A stretch of DNA of 64,000 bases from Granulosicoccaceae sp. 1_MG-2023 (GCA_030546905.1 JAUOPI010000001.1:248001-312000), one strand, 5' to 3'; positions 47,711-56,707 are shown, counted from the stretch's first letter. Numbers and translations: made by a program. Notes: generated by a model not told the origin, from the letters alone.

Positions 47711-48343
47711 ATGACGAAACCTTTCAGCCTCAGCCGCCCCGGTACCGCGCAGCGCGGGTTCACCCTGATCGAGATACTGGTGGTCATAGTGGTGATCTCG
47801 GTCCTGAGCACGATGGTGGTGCTTAACACCAACCTCAGCAACCGCAGCAAAGATATCGAGGAAAAGGCCCGCCAGCTGCATCAGCTGATTATGCTGGCCG
47901 CAGACGAAGCGGTCTTTTTGCAGCGTGAACTCGGCCTGCGCCTTGGCACCGAAGGTTACAGCTTCTATCAGCTGGTCACGACGGCGCCGCCGCAGGAAGA
48001 CGACGAAAGCGACGCCACTGAGGGACAGTCCGGCGCTGTTGAGGAAGAAGAACAAAGCTTTAAACCCTATTGGGTCGAACTCACCGACGACCGTCGCCTG
48101 CGGGCCCGCGATTATCCGGAAGACATGCTGGTCGAGCTCACGCTGTCCGGCGTGGAAGTGGTGATTGAGGACCCCAGCGAAACCGATATTGAGACCTTTG
48201 CCGTCAAACCGCACATCATGATTTTGTCCAACGGTGAAATGATGCCGGACTTCAGCATCCGTCTGGCAGATCCGCAGAGCGATAGTGTGTACGTGATCGG
48301 CACAGGCCGTGAGCAGCCGGTTGTGTTCGAGCGGCTGGACTGA
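47711..48343 (+). CDS. gspH: Type II secretion minor pseudopilin GspH
   Basis: This minor pseudopilin of about 210 residues has a prepilin leader MTKPFSLSRPGTAQRG followed by FTLIEILVVIVVISVL. The body carries an unusually acidic loop around residues 95-115 and is longer than many GspH proteins (about 170-190). It joins GspI, J and K at the tip of the pseudopilus. The start at 47711 gives a normal leader; ATG 47672, 13 codons earlier, is possible. Confidence 0.88.
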   Translation: MTKPFSLSRPGTAQRGFTLIEILVVIVVISVLSTMVVLNTNLSNRSKDIEEKARQLHQLIMLAADEAVFLQRELGLRLGTEGYSFYQLVTTAPPQEDDESDATEGQSGAVEEEEQSFKPYWVELTDDRRLRARDYPEDMLVELTLSGVEVVIEDPSETDIETFAVKPHIMILSNGEMMPDFSIRLADPQSDSVYVIGTGREQPVVFERLD

Positions 48344-48345
48344 TC

Positions 48346-48747
48346 ATGCGCAGTAGCAGAGGCTTTACCCTGATCGAAGTGCTGGTGGCAATGGCCATAC
48401 TTGCATTGTCGATGTTTGCACTGATGCAGACCGCCGCCAGCCAGTCGCGCAATATCAGCTCTCTGCGTGACCGTGCGCTGGCCGAATGGGTTGCCGCCAA
48501 CAAACTCGCTGAACTGCAAGCCCTGCACAGTTGGGGTTCAACCGAAAAACAAAGCGGTGAAACGACCATGGCCAATGTGAACTGGTATTGGCAGGCCGAA
48601 TTTTTTGAGGTCAATGACGACGATCTGCGCCGGGTCGAGATCAGCGTGCGCCGCAATCCGGACAGCAAAAATCCCATCTACCGCCTGCCGGGTTTTCTGG
48701 CCAGTCCACGGGTATTTGTGTCTGAGCAATCGGCGGAAGAAAGCTGA
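48346..48747 (+). CDS. gspI: Type II secretion minor pseudopilin GspI
   Basis: This 133-residue minor pseudopilin begins MRSSRGFTLIEVLVAMAILALS, a standard prepilin cleavage site, and contains EWVAANKLAELQ, typical of GspI. It forms the tip complex with GspJ and GspK. It starts two bases after gspH, and the stop overlaps the gspJ start. Confidence 0.95.
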   Translation: MRSSRGFTLIEVLVAMAILALSMFALMQTAASQSRNISSLRDRALAEWVAANKLAELQALHSWGSTEKQSGETTMANVNWYWQAEFFEVNDDDLRRVEISVRRNPDSKNPIYRLPGFLASPRVFVSEQSAEES

Positions 48748-49367
48748 TGCGCCGCAGTCGACGACAATCTCAGAGCGGTTTCACCCTGATCGAGCTGCTT
48801 GTGGCCAGCGCAGTGTTCGCGATTATCGGCGGTGCCGCCTATGTGGGCTGGTACCAGATACAGCAAACCCGCGAGACCGTTTCCCAACACAGCGAACGGC
48901 TGGCAGAGCTGCAACGGGCTTTCTATTGGATCGGTGAAGATATCGAACAACTGGTCCTGCGACCGGTTGTGGATGAAGTCGGTTCTACAAACCTGTCCCT
49001 GACGTACAGCGAGCAGGGCGTTTCGCTGCTGGAATTCACCCGCACTGGCTGGAGCAACCCGGCCGAAGACGTCACCCCGGCGCGCAGCCATTTGCAGCGG
49101 GTCGCTTACTTTGTCGAAGACGGCAAGCTCTACCGCAAATACTGGTATGAGCTGGACCGCTTTGTTGAAGGCGAGCCGACCGAGCGGCGTCTGATCTCCG
49201 ACCTGGCCGGTATCCGTGTGCGTTTTCTTGACGGCACTGAATGGACCGAACAATGGCCGCCGGCCAATGCCGAAGTGGAGGACGATCTCTTACCCACGGC
49301 GCTGGAGTTTACTTTTGATCTTGACGATATGGGCGAGATCACCCGGCTATTTGTGGTGCCCGGATGA
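48747..49367 (+). CDS. gspJ: Type II secretion minor pseudopilin GspJ
   Basis: This 206-residue minor pseudopilin has the leader and cleavage site SQSG/FTLIELLVASAVFAIIG. The body has the family pattern RLAELQRAFYWIGEDIEQL and LLEFTRTGWSNP. It forms the pseudopilus tip with GspI and GspK. Its ATG overlaps the gspI stop and its stop overlaps gspK. Confidence 0.95.
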   Translation: MRRSRRQSQSGFTLIELLVASAVFAIIGGAAYVGWYQIQQTRETVSQHSERLAELQRAFYWIGEDIEQLVLRPVVDEVGSTNLSLTYSEQGVSLLEFTRTGWSNPAEDVTPARSHLQRVAYFVEDGKLYRKYWYELDRFVEGEPTERRLISDLAGIRVRFLDGTEWTEQWPPANAEVEDDLLPTALEFTFDLDDMGEITRLFVVPG

Positions 49368-50404
49368 ACAGTCACAAACAACAAGGCGTGGCGATTATTA
49401 CGGTACTGCTGATGGTTGCTTTGGCCACCATCACGGTGGTTGCCATGACCAGCCAGCAACGCCTGGATATACGCCGTGCGGCCAATCAGCAGGCCTTGCA
49501 GCAGGCCAGATCGCTGGCGCTCGGCGGGGAGAAGTTTGCCGCCGCGACCCTGATGCGGGACAAAACCGATGAGCTCACCGCTGACACCGATACCCTCGGA
49601 GAAGAGTGGGCACAATCCTTGCCGCCTTTGCCGGTAGACCAGTCTACAATCAAGGGCTGCGTGTTCGATATGCAGGGCCGCTTCAATCTGAACAACCTGC
49701 TGACCGGCAACGGCTCGATTGATTCGCAGTACTACAGTCAGCTGCAACGCCTGCTCAGTGCGCTGGCGATTGATTCGGCAAAAGCAGACGCGATAGCGGA
49801 CTGGCTGGACGAAGATAGCGAAACGACCGGCTCCGATGGCGCTGAAGAGGACTATTACAGTGGTCTGGATGTGCCTTACCGGCCGGCCAACCGCGAGATG
49901 GTCAGCATCAGCGAGCTCAAGCTGGTTAAAGGCTTTAATCCGGCCGACGAAGATGAAATGGCGGATTTACAGGTATTGCTGCCGCACGTGGCGGCCTTAC
50001 CCGGCGTGACTCTGGTTAACGTCAATACGGCGACGCCGGCTGTGATTGCCTCCTTGTCCGATGAAATCGGTGAAAAAGCCGATGACTTGACCCGCTGGGA
50101 TGATGACGGCTGGGAGAGCTACCCCGAGTGCGAAGATGTGCTGGATGTGGCCGAGCTGGTGGAAACCGTGGCGGCACAGGCCGAAGGCGGTGAGCGCGAG
50201 TCATATGACAGCGTTGATGATTTTATCAGCGCAGCGGGCGTGGCCGATGATGACCTGAGTGACCGTCTGTCAGTGTCATCAGAATTTTTCCGTATCCGCG
50301 TGGATGTGGCGACCGGCGAAACCGGCGTCACTCAGTTCACCCTGGTACGGCGACTCGATCAGGGCGCGAGCGAAGTGCTACAGCGTTCGCGTCAGGTATT
50401 TTAA
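49364..50404 (+). CDS. gspK: Type II secretion minor pseudopilin GspK
   Basis: This 346-residue protein has an N-terminal hydrophobic helix after QQG (VAIITVLLMVALATITVVAM) rather than the FTLIE form, as is normal for GspK. It contains the family pattern GCVFDMQGRFNLNNLL and the SAM-like helical domain with YRPANREMVSISELKLVKGF. GspK caps the pseudopilus. The start overlaps gspJ by four bases. Confidence 0.95.
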   Translation: MNSHKQQGVAIITVLLMVALATITVVAMTSQQRLDIRRAANQQALQQARSLALGGEKFAAATLMRDKTDELTADTDTLGEEWAQSLPPLPVDQSTIKGCVFDMQGRFNLNNLLTGNGSIDSQYYSQLQRLLSALAIDSAKADAIADWLDEDSETTGSDGAEEDYYSGLDVPYRPANREMVSISELKLVKGFNPADEDEMADLQVLLPHVAALPGVTLVNVNTATPAVIASLSDEIGEKADDLTRWDDDGWESYPECEDVLDVAELVETVAAQAEGGERESYDSVDDFISAAGVADDDLSDRLSVSSEFFRIRVDVATGETGVTQFTLVRRLDQGASEVLQRSRQVF

Positions 50405-50417
50405 CGGGATAGAAAAC

Positions 50418-51638
50418 TTGTCCAAAAACATCATAGTCAGCGTTCTTGACGACGACCTCGATGAGGTGAGCTGGTTGGTCTGTGACGATCAGGGCTCACC
50501 TGTGTCGGCGTCGCGCACAGCAACGCTGGAACAGGCAGCGACACAGGTCGAAGGACGCCGGGTCACCGTTGTGGTACCGGCCGACTGGGTCGTATTGCTG
50601 TCTGCTGAAATGCCCGCTTCGGCGGCATCACGCTTGACCCGATTGCTGCCCAACGTCCTCGAAGAGCAGCTCTCTGAAGATGTCGAGAAACTGCATTTTG
50701 CGCCCGGTAAACGCCGTGCCGGCAATCGCTGGCCGGTGGCGGTAATCTCCCACGAGCGAATGCAGCGTATGCAGGCGCGTTTTGAGGCCTGTGGCCTGCG
50801 CCCGACTGAAGTACGCCCCGAGCCGCTGGCCTTGCCGTTGTTCGGCGAAAATGACAGCAGCTGGACAGCCTTGCAGCGTGAAGGCGCGCTGGTCGCACGT
50901 CTGGGCGCCGACAGCGGTTTCGGCATCGAGACCGATCTTGGCCCGCTGTTACTGAGCCGTTCGCTGGAAGATGCCGGTGAGGAAAAGCCTGCCGGGCTTG
51001 TCTTATTTAATGCAAGTGCGGACGAGGCCGTTGAGATCAGCGGCTTTGACGCAGTCGAAGAGCGCCCCTGTACGGACCGCACCGCGCTTTATGCCAAGGG
51101 TGTTTTCAACACCGAAGGCATCAACCTGTTTCAGGGCGACTACAGCATCAAGCAGCGTTTTGATAAGGCGTGGAAACCCTGGCGCGGCGTGATGGCGCTG
51201 GCGGCATTGCTGCTGGTGACCCTGTGGGCCGGTAAATTCATCGAATACCGCCAACTCGGTTCGATCGTCGCCGGGCAGCGGGCGGCCATGACTGAGATCG
51301 TCAAACGGACCTTTCCGGATGTGAAGCGGGTTACCAATCCGCAGCGCCAGATGCGCAGCGAGCTGCGTAAACTCGGTGCCGGTGTCAGCAACACGGGTTT
51401 CGTACCGGTGATGGATGTGGTCAGCCGGGCCGTCAGCGCCAATGGCAAAACCACGCTCAACTCCGTTAACTACAAGACCGGCCGGATGGATCTGGATCTG
51501 CAGACCGATGCACTGGGCACGCTCGATGTTATCAAGCGCGAAGTCGAAAGCGCCGGCCCGTACTCACTGAGTGTGGAATCGGCCAATCAGGTAGACGGTG
51601 GCATCCGCGGCCGTTTGCGTGTGGAGGTACAGGGATGA
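50418..51638 (+). CDS. gspL: Type II secretion inner-membrane protein GspL
   Basis: This protein of about 406 residues has an actin-like cytoplasmic domain (DDDLDEVSWLVCDDQG to about residue 250), which in characterised systems holds the GspE ATPase, then one membrane helix (GVMALAALLLVTLWAGKFI) and a periplasmic ferredoxin-like domain. The best start is TTG 50418 (LSKNIIVSVLDDDLDE), 13 bases after the gspK stop; the ribosome site is weak and upstream frames overlap gspK. Its stop overlaps the gspM ATG. Confidence 0.92.
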   Translation: MSKNIIVSVLDDDLDEVSWLVCDDQGSPVSASRTATLEQAATQVEGRRVTVVVPADWVVLLSAEMPASAASRLTRLLPNVLEEQLSEDVEKLHFAPGKRRAGNRWPVAVISHERMQRMQARFEACGLRPTEVRPEPLALPLFGENDSSWTALQREGALVARLGADSGFGIETDLGPLLLSRSLEDAGEEKPAGLVLFNASADEAVEISGFDAVEERPCTDRTALYAKGVFNTEGINLFQGDYSIKQRFDKAWKPWRGVMALAALLLVTLWAGKFIEYRQLGSIVAGQRAAMTEIVKRTFPDVKRVTNPQRQMRSELRKLGAGVSNTGFVPVMDVVSRAVSANGKTTLNSVNYKTGRMDLDLQTDALGTLDVIKREVESAGPYSLSVESANQVDGGIRGRLRVEVQG

Positions 51639-52111
51639 GCGCGAAAGACTGGTATTTACGACAAAGCAACCGCGACCGCCTGATCGTCATTCTGGTCGGT
51701 GTGCTGTTACTCGTCAGTCTGGTCTGGCTGCTGGTCTGGAAGCCGATCAGCGATGGCCTGGAGCTGCGTCAGCTGGAAGCCGAAACCAATCAACGGGTGA
51801 TTGCCGAACTGCTCCAGGGTGAAGCCTCGGTGCGCGGCGGCCGCAGTGCCGGCGGCGTCGTGAAACAAACCGACAAACCGCCGTATCTGCTGGTCGATGA
51901 ACTGATCGGCAAACACGGAATGCGCCGTCCGGAGCGGGTCGAACCGATCGGCAACGAAGGCGCACGGGTGACCTTCTCGACGGTGGAATTCGACAAGCTG
52001 ATGCTGGCACTGACCGAGCTTGAAGAATACGGTCTGGTCATCTCCACGCTCAATGTCAGCCGCAAGGATACCGGCCTGGTTGCAGCGCGCTTCAGGGTGG
52101 ACAAGCCGTGA
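51635..52111 (+). CDS. gspM: Type II secretion protein GspM
   Basis: This 158-residue bitopic membrane protein has a short cytoplasmic N-terminus (KDWYLRQSNRDRLIVILVGVLLLVSLVWLLVW), one helix and a periplasmic ferredoxin-like domain. It partners GspL in the inner-membrane platform. The start overlaps the gspL stop and its stop overlaps the gspN ATG. Confidence 0.93.
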   Translation: MSAKDWYLRQSNRDRLIVILVGVLLLVSLVWLLVWKPISDGLELRQLEAETNQRVIAELLQGEASVRGGRSAGGVVKQTDKPPYLLVDELIGKHGMRRPERVEPIGNEGARVTFSTVEFDKLMLALTELEEYGLVISTLNVSRKDTGLVAARFRVDKP

Positions 52112-52893
52112 TGAAACGTTTGCTTCAATATGTTCTGACAGGCGTGATCGCGTATATCCTGTTCTTTGCCCTGCGTTTTCCGGCATCGGCGGTGATCTCG
52201 CGTGTGGACACGCAGCCGGCGCGTCTTGACGGCGTCAGCGGTTCGGTGTTTAACGGCCGTATCGCCACCGTCACGCTGCCCAATACGGCCTTGCCGACCG
52301 GCCCGGATGAGTTTCTTATCGAAAATGTCAGTTGGGGTTTTGCCCCACTGAGATTATTCTCCGGCGCCGGTGCTGCTGACGTCGCTTTCGACGCCTATCA
52401 GGGCACCGGTGAAGGGCGCGTGGCGCAACGCTTCAATGGCGTCAGTGAGGTGAAGGATTTTCACTACGCGACCGGCGCCCGCGGCATCAATGTGCTGCTC
52501 GATCCGCTGGCGGAAGTAGCCGGGGAGCTGAGCATCGATATCGACAGCCTGACCTTGCGTGAGCAGCTGCTTGAATCGATGACCGCCGTGATTGAATGGC
52601 GTGATGCCGCGCTGATCCGCCCGCTGCCGGCCAGGCTCGGCAGGGTTGAAATACAGATCGAACCGAAACAGGCCGGTTCGCATCTGGCCAGTATCCGTGC
52701 CAGCGGTGGTGAGTTGATCATCGACGGAACGGTGACACTGGCACTTAACGGCGATTTCAACACGGATCTGACTATCCGCCCGGCACCTGAGGCGTCGCGC
52801 GAACTGACCGATATGCTGCGTGCCATGGCGCGCCCGGCCAGTGACGGCAGCTTCCGCGTGCGACGCAGTGGCAATATGAACCGCCTGATGTAA
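52111..52893 (+). CDS. gspN: Type II secretion protein GspN
   Basis: This protein of about 260 residues has an N-terminal helix (LLQYVLTGVIAYILFFALRFPAS) and then the GspN periplasmic domain (DTQPARLDGVSGSVFNGRIA). GspN is found in only some type II systems, and its role is not settled. ATG 52111 shares a base with the gspM stop; a GTG one codon earlier is equivalent. It ends the gsp run; gspC, D, E and F are not in this window. Confidence 0.92.
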   Translation: MKRLLQYVLTGVIAYILFFALRFPASAVISRVDTQPARLDGVSGSVFNGRIATVTLPNTALPTGPDEFLIENVSWGFAPLRLFSGAGAADVAFDAYQGTGEGRVAQRFNGVSEVKDFHYATGARGINVLLDPLAEVAGELSIDIDSLTLREQLLESMTAVIEWRDAALIRPLPARLGRVEIQIEPKQAGSHLASIRASGGELIIDGTVTLALNGDFNTDLTIRPAPEASRELTDMLRAMARPASDGSFRVRRSGNMNRLM

Positions 52894-52933
52894 CGGCAAG
52901 TCGATACCGGTGTGGCAATTATTCACAATCTAA

Positions 52934-53004
52934 CGGTTCCGGCAGGCTAAATTTGTTTAACCCGCGTGCGCTAAATATGATTAGTAAGCACGCAACCGGA
53001 ACCG
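52934..53004. repeat. Nested inverted repeats between gspN and cysQ
   Basis: An outer perfect 9-bp pair CGGTTCCGG (52934-52942) and CCGGAACCG (52996-53004) encloses GCGTGC (52964-52969) and GCACGC (52988-52993), and inside that CTAA/TTAG around ATATGA. The set could fold into one long hairpin. It lies 41 bases after the gspN stop and ends 22 bases before the cysQ start. Confidence 0.6.
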
Positions 53005-53026
53005 GCGATTTGTCTTTGAATCTATC

Positions 53027-53890
53027 ATGCCAGACGAACAGGAACGACCAGGGCCGTTAACGCCTGAACTTGCTGAATTTTACACCGGGGTTGCCCTGAG
53101 TCAGGCCCGCATGGCCGGCGAGCGCATCCTGCAGGTGTACGAGAACGGCTACGACGTCTACACCAAAGAAGACCACACGCCGCTGACTACAGCGGATCTG
53201 GCTGCCAACCGCTCCATCGTCGATGGACTGCGACGTCTGGTGCCGAATATCCCTGTCCTTTCCGAAGAATCCTGCAGTGTTCCTTTCACTGAGCGCACCG
53301 ACTGGAACCGCTATTGGTTGGTCGATCCGCTCGACGGTACCCGTGAATTTATCAAGCGTAACGGCGAGTTCTCCGTCAATATCGCGCTGATCGAAAACGG
53401 TGAGCCGCTGATCGGCGTGGTCTACGGTCCGGTGATGGATGTGGCCTATTATGCAGCGCGCGGCTTTGGTGCGTGGAAGCAGACCGGCCAGAACCCGCCC
53501 AAACGCATTCATGCGCGGCGTGCACCTGACGGACGTGTGACGGTCGCGCGCAGCCGCTCGCCTGTGACCGGCCCGAATATGCAAACCTTCCTCAGCAAGC
53601 TGGGCGAGCACGACGAGATCGCCATGGGCAGTGCGCTGAAATCCTGTCTGGTGGCCGAAGGGGTGGCCGATATCTACGCGCGCCTGGGACCCACCTCCGA
53701 GTGGGATACCGCAGCTGCGCAGTGCATTGTTGCCGAAGCCGGCGGGCGTATTACCGACATCCGCCTGCGTGAATTGCGCTACAACACGCGCGAGTCGCTG
53801 CTGAACCCGCATTTTATTGTGGTCGGCGATGCCCGCGGACGTGACTGGGCGGCCTATTTACCGCCTGATCTGAGCGAATTCCCGGCCTGA
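53027..53890 (+). CDS. cysQ: 3'(2'),5'-bisphosphate nucleotidase CysQ
   Basis: This 287-residue metal-dependent phosphatase of the inositol monophosphatase fold has the motif DPLDGTREFIKRNGEF and the family pattern WDTAAAQCIVAEAGGRITD. CysQ turns PAP (from sulfate assimilation and sulfotransferases) into AMP and phosphate. The nested hairpin at 52934 lies just before it. The 3' end overlaps the convergent Rieske gene by 37 bases. Confidence 0.95.
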   Translation: MPDEQERPGPLTPELAEFYTGVALSQARMAGERILQVYENGYDVYTKEDHTPLTTADLAANRSIVDGLRRLVPNIPVLSEESCSVPFTERTDWNRYWLVDPLDGTREFIKRNGEFSVNIALIENGEPLIGVVYGPVMDVAYYAARGFGAWKQTGQNPPKRIHARRAPDGRVTVARSRSPVTGPNMQTFLSKLGEHDEIAMGSALKSCLVAEGVADIYARLGPTSEWDTAAAQCIVAEAGGRITDIRLRELRYNTRESLLNPHFIVVGDARGRDWAAYLPPDLSEFPA

Positions 53891-54222
53891 GCCGCATCCA
53901 CCAGCCAGCGTCCGTCCGCATAACGCAGCGGCAGTTGTTGCAGGCGGTCACCGGCGCAGGGCCCGCGCAGACAGCGCCCGTCAGCCGGATCAAACAGGGC
54001 ACCGTGCAGCGAGCACTGAATCAATTGCCCGTCGGCGGTCAGGAAATCATCCGGCTTCCAGTTCAGCGGCGCGCCCGTGTGCGGACAGCGGTTGACGAAA
54101 GCCGTGACCTGCCCGCTGTGGCGGACCACAAAACCCCCGACGGGAAAATCGCCGTCCTGCGGCAGCGGGAACTCACGACAGGCCGGTTCGGCCGCCGGCG
54201 CTTCAACGCTAATTTCTGTCAT
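53854..54222 (-). CDS. Rieske-type [2Fe-2S] protein
   Basis: This protein of about 122 residues is a single Rieske domain with the two ligand pairs CPHTG (CxH) and CSLHG (CxxH), separated by the usual 18-20 residues. It is a small ferredoxin-like electron carrier, or a stand-alone nitrite-reductase small-subunit-like protein; its partner is unknown. ATG 54222 and 54225 are equal choices, and GGAG with proper spacing favours 54222. The last 37 bases overlap cysQ on the other strand. Confidence 0.88.
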   Translation of the reverse strand: MTEISVEAPAAEPACREFPLPQDGDFPVGGFVVRHSGQVTAFVNRCPHTGAPLNWKPDDFLTADGQLIQCSLHGALFDPADGRCLRGPCAGDRLQQLPLRYADGRWLVDAAQAGNSLRSGGK

Positions 54223-54335
54223 CATGACACTCCGGTTGTGTCGGCTAAAATCGTCGGCAGTCAGCGGCCGACTCCTGTATAGTGACAGGTCGCACTCTTT
54301 ATACCGCAGCCACTGCAACAGGCCATGGCAACACT

Positions 54336-54797
54336 ATGAAATCATACTCCACAGCGGCCGCGGCTGAATCGGCCTTTTACGAAGCCTTCGAAAAAGCCGA
54401 TATCGACAGCATGATGTCGATCTGGGCCGATGACGAAAAAGTGGTTTGCATTCACCCCGGTGCACCGCGGATCGAAGGGCTGGCCGGCGTGCGCGAAAGC
54501 TGGGTCGAGCTGTTCCGTGATCCGCCGATTCTGCGTTTTTCCCTGCTCGACGTGCGTATCACCCGCAGTGAGACGCTGGCGATCCATCAGGTTCGTGAAG
54601 AGATTGAGATTGACGGGCAGTACATCAGCCAGATGATCTCGACCAATATCTATGAGCGTGACGAACACGCCAACTGGCATATGACATCGCGGCACAGTTC
54701 CCCCGAGCCCGATGACTACGAAATCGACGAACTCTTCAGCGCCGAAGACGACATCGAGGCCGATCAGCGCGCCAACGCCCGTTACCTGTTGCACTGA
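54336..54797 (+). CDS. NTF2-like (SnoaL/DUF4440-type) protein
   Basis: This 153-residue protein has an NTF2/SnoaL-like fold (ESAFYEAFEKADIDSMMSIWADDEKVVCIHPGAPRIEGLAGVRESW) and an acidic tail. Such proteins bind small ligands or act as isomerases, but the role here is unknown. ATG 54336 gives the family-like start; an ATG 18 codons earlier adds unrelated residues. A 7-bp GC-rich hairpin (54806-54822) follows the stop but has no T-run. Confidence 0.85.
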   Translation: MKSYSTAAAAESAFYEAFEKADIDSMMSIWADDEKVVCIHPGAPRIEGLAGVRESWVELFRDPPILRFSLLDVRITRSETLAIHQVREEIEIDGQYISQMISTNIYERDEHANWHMTSRHSSPEPDDYEIDELFSAEDDIEADQRANARYLLH

Positions 54798-54957
54798 GCG
54801 TTTGCCCGGCAGCCGCTGCCGGCATGACAGCTTGCTCATCAGCCGCCGTTGCGCGGCAGCTATGCTAAAGTTCTCAGCAGTCTCCCTCGCCGCTAAGCCG
54901 GCGGCAGGGTTGCCGTGCTGATGCACATCACCCAACATCCGGGGCCGATGATCACCT

Positions 54958-55527
54958 ATGCTGAACTTCGCCAGGGAATTCATACTCTCGCCACGCAGTA
55001 CCGGTGCCATTGTGCCGTCATCGCGCGGACTGGCCGAAACCATCACGCGCGCCGCCGGTGTGCAACGGGCCGATACGGTTGTTGAATTCGGTTCCGGCAC
55101 CGGTGTTTTTACCGAACAGATCAGCAAAACCATCAGCCCCAACACACTGTTCTTTGCCCTGGAGATCAATCCGGTTTTTGTCTGCAAAACCCGCGAGCGC
55201 TGTCCCGGTGTGACGGTCTATCAGGCCGGGGCCTGTGCTACCGGTGACTATCTGCGGGAACACAACCGCGACTCCTGTGATTGTATTATTTCCGGTTTGC
55301 CGTGGACGCTGTTCAGTGATCAGGAGCAGGATCGCATTCTCGAGGTCACCGCCAGTGTCCTACGCGAGGGCGGTCGTTTTGTGACCTTCAGCTATCTCGG
55401 CGTGGGGCTGAAACGCAACGGGCGGCGTTTCCGCCGGGTTCTGCCCATGCATTTCCGGCAGGTTGAAACCAGCCGCATGGTCTGGCGTAATCTACCGCCG
55501 GCCTATCTCTATGTTTGCTCCAAATAA
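54958..55527 (+). CDS. PmtA-like phospholipid N-methyltransferase
   Basis: This 189-residue class I SAM methyltransferase has the motif VVEFGSGTGVFTEQI near residue 41 and IISGLPWTLF in the position of motif IV. The overall pattern (FAREFILSPRSTGAIVPSSR at the start) matches enzymes that methylate phosphatidylethanolamine or related amines, and also rRNA dimethylase-like proteins. Phosphatidylcholine synthesis is possible but not shown. The next gene starts two bases after its stop. Confidence 0.82.
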   Translation: MLNFAREFILSPRSTGAIVPSSRGLAETITRAAGVQRADTVVEFGSGTGVFTEQISKTISPNTLFFALEINPVFVCKTRERCPGVTVYQAGACATGDYLREHNRDSCDCIISGLPWTLFSDQEQDRILEVTASVLREGGRFVTFSYLGVGLKRNGRRFRRVLPMHFRQVETSRMVWRNLPPAYLYVCSK

Positions 55528-55529
55528 GC

Positions 55530-56180
55530 ATGTCGCAAGCCTCCTCCAAACGTCACCGTTCTCTTAGCCGCGCTTTGCAGAAAGCCCCGCAACGTTTCCG
55601 TGACAGCCTCACTGAACGCGCACGCGGCGATGACAGCCCGGATCAGCAGGAACGTCGCCGTCTGCTTGATCCGCCACAGGACCCGCGTGACAGCAGCCCT
55701 CAGACCGCCGCCGCGGAGGACCTTGCAGGGGACAGGGATCACGTCTTGTTCAATGAAGGCGCCTGGCAGGTCACGCCGGCCTATGTGAAGCTGGCGGGCG
55801 ATACCTTTGTGGTGCGTATGATCGGGCGTTTGCAGCGTACCAACAGCAAAGCGCCGAGGCACGAAATCTGGCTGGGACTGGGCTTTACGCTGGCGGGGTT
55901 GTTTGCGGTATTGATGTATCTGGCGCTTGGCGTGCTGAAGTTCAACGCCCTGGCCATCGTCTGTCTGCTGGCTCTGTTGCTGGCGTTTGCCGCCATGGCG
56001 GTGAATCTGCGCACCCTGCGCAGCCGCGCCGGCCTGACCTTTTATGACGAGCACAACACGGTGTTGTGTCGCATTACGGATACGGATCAGGCCAGGGTCG
56101 ACCGCCTGGAAGCGGCGGTCCGAGAGGCTATTTCGGTCAGTGCAGAGCGCGCCCCGGGCTATGCGCGCAACGCGGATTAA
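55530..56180 (+). CDS. Two-helix membrane protein of unknown function
   Basis: This 216-residue protein has a charged, disordered N-terminus (SRALQKAPQRFRDSLTERARGDD), then two adjacent hydrophobic helices (LGLGFTLAGLFAVLMYLAL and ALAIVCLLALLLAFAAMAV), then a C-terminal soluble part (YDEHNTVLCRITDTDQARVDRLEAAV). I do not recognise the family. Its ATG is two bases after the methyltransferase stop, so the two genes are probably cotranscribed. The stop overlaps the convergent outer-membrane protein gene by four bases. Confidence 0.7.
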   Translation: MSQASSKRHRSLSRALQKAPQRFRDSLTERARGDDSPDQQERRRLLDPPQDPRDSSPQTAAAEDLAGDRDHVLFNEGAWQVTPAYVKLAGDTFVVRMIGRLQRTNSKAPRHEIWLGLGFTLAGLFAVLMYLALGVLKFNALAIVCLLALLLAFAAMAVNLRTLRSRAGLTFYDEHNTVLCRITDTDQARVDRLEAAVREAISVSAERAPGYARNAD

Positions 56181-56707
56181 AAGCCGACGTTAACGCCGAA
56201 ACGCAGATTCCAGGGATCGTCATAGGGACTGTCTTCGTCATCCCAGGACAGGTTGTAGAGTGCTGAGGCGTAAAAAGAGGTGCTTTCGCTGATCGGCTGG
56301 GTAAAGCCACCGCCGACCAGTACCGAGGAAAAATTGCGCCGCTCGTCGCTGCCGTCGCTGAAATTCACTTCGTAGTTGATGTACTCATAAGCGCCTTCCA
56401 GAAAAATATTCGGCAACAGGCGGTAGCGGGTGAAGAGGTTAGCGCCGAAATCGTGGCTGCTCACATCCGGGCTGGGCCGCGTATCGCTGGTGTAACGGTA
56501 GCTGACGCCGACGCCGGCTGAGATTTTGTCGGTGAAGTGTTTGCCGATCATCGGCGAGACTTCGATATAGCTGGTGTCGCTGCCCATGCTGGCACCGATA
56601 CCGCCACCGTAGAAAATGCCGTCAGACGCCATCGAACTGAGGCTGACCTGGGCGCCGGCCACGCCCGGCAGTAAACAGCACAAGGTGAAAAGCTGTAATG
56701 ATTTCAT
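56177..56707 (-). CDS. Outer-membrane beta-barrel protein
   Basis: This 176-residue protein has a signal peptide (LQLFTLCCLLPGVAGAQ) followed by alternating strands such as YGGGIGASMGSDTSYIEV and FTRYRLLPNIFLEGAYEYINY, and a terminal phenylalanine (GVNVGF), the outer-membrane insertion signal. The size fits an eight-stranded barrel of the OmpA-transmembrane/OmpW class. Its function is unknown. Confidence 0.85.
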   Translation of the reverse strand: MKSLQLFTLCCLLPGVAGAQVSLSSMASDGIFYGGGIGASMGSDTSYIEVSPMIGKHFTDKISAGVGVSYRYTSDTRPSPDVSSHDFGANLFTRYRLLPNIFLEGAYEYINYEVNFSDGSDERRNFSSVLVGGGFTQPISESTSFYASALYNLSWDDEDSPYDDPWNLRFGVNVGF

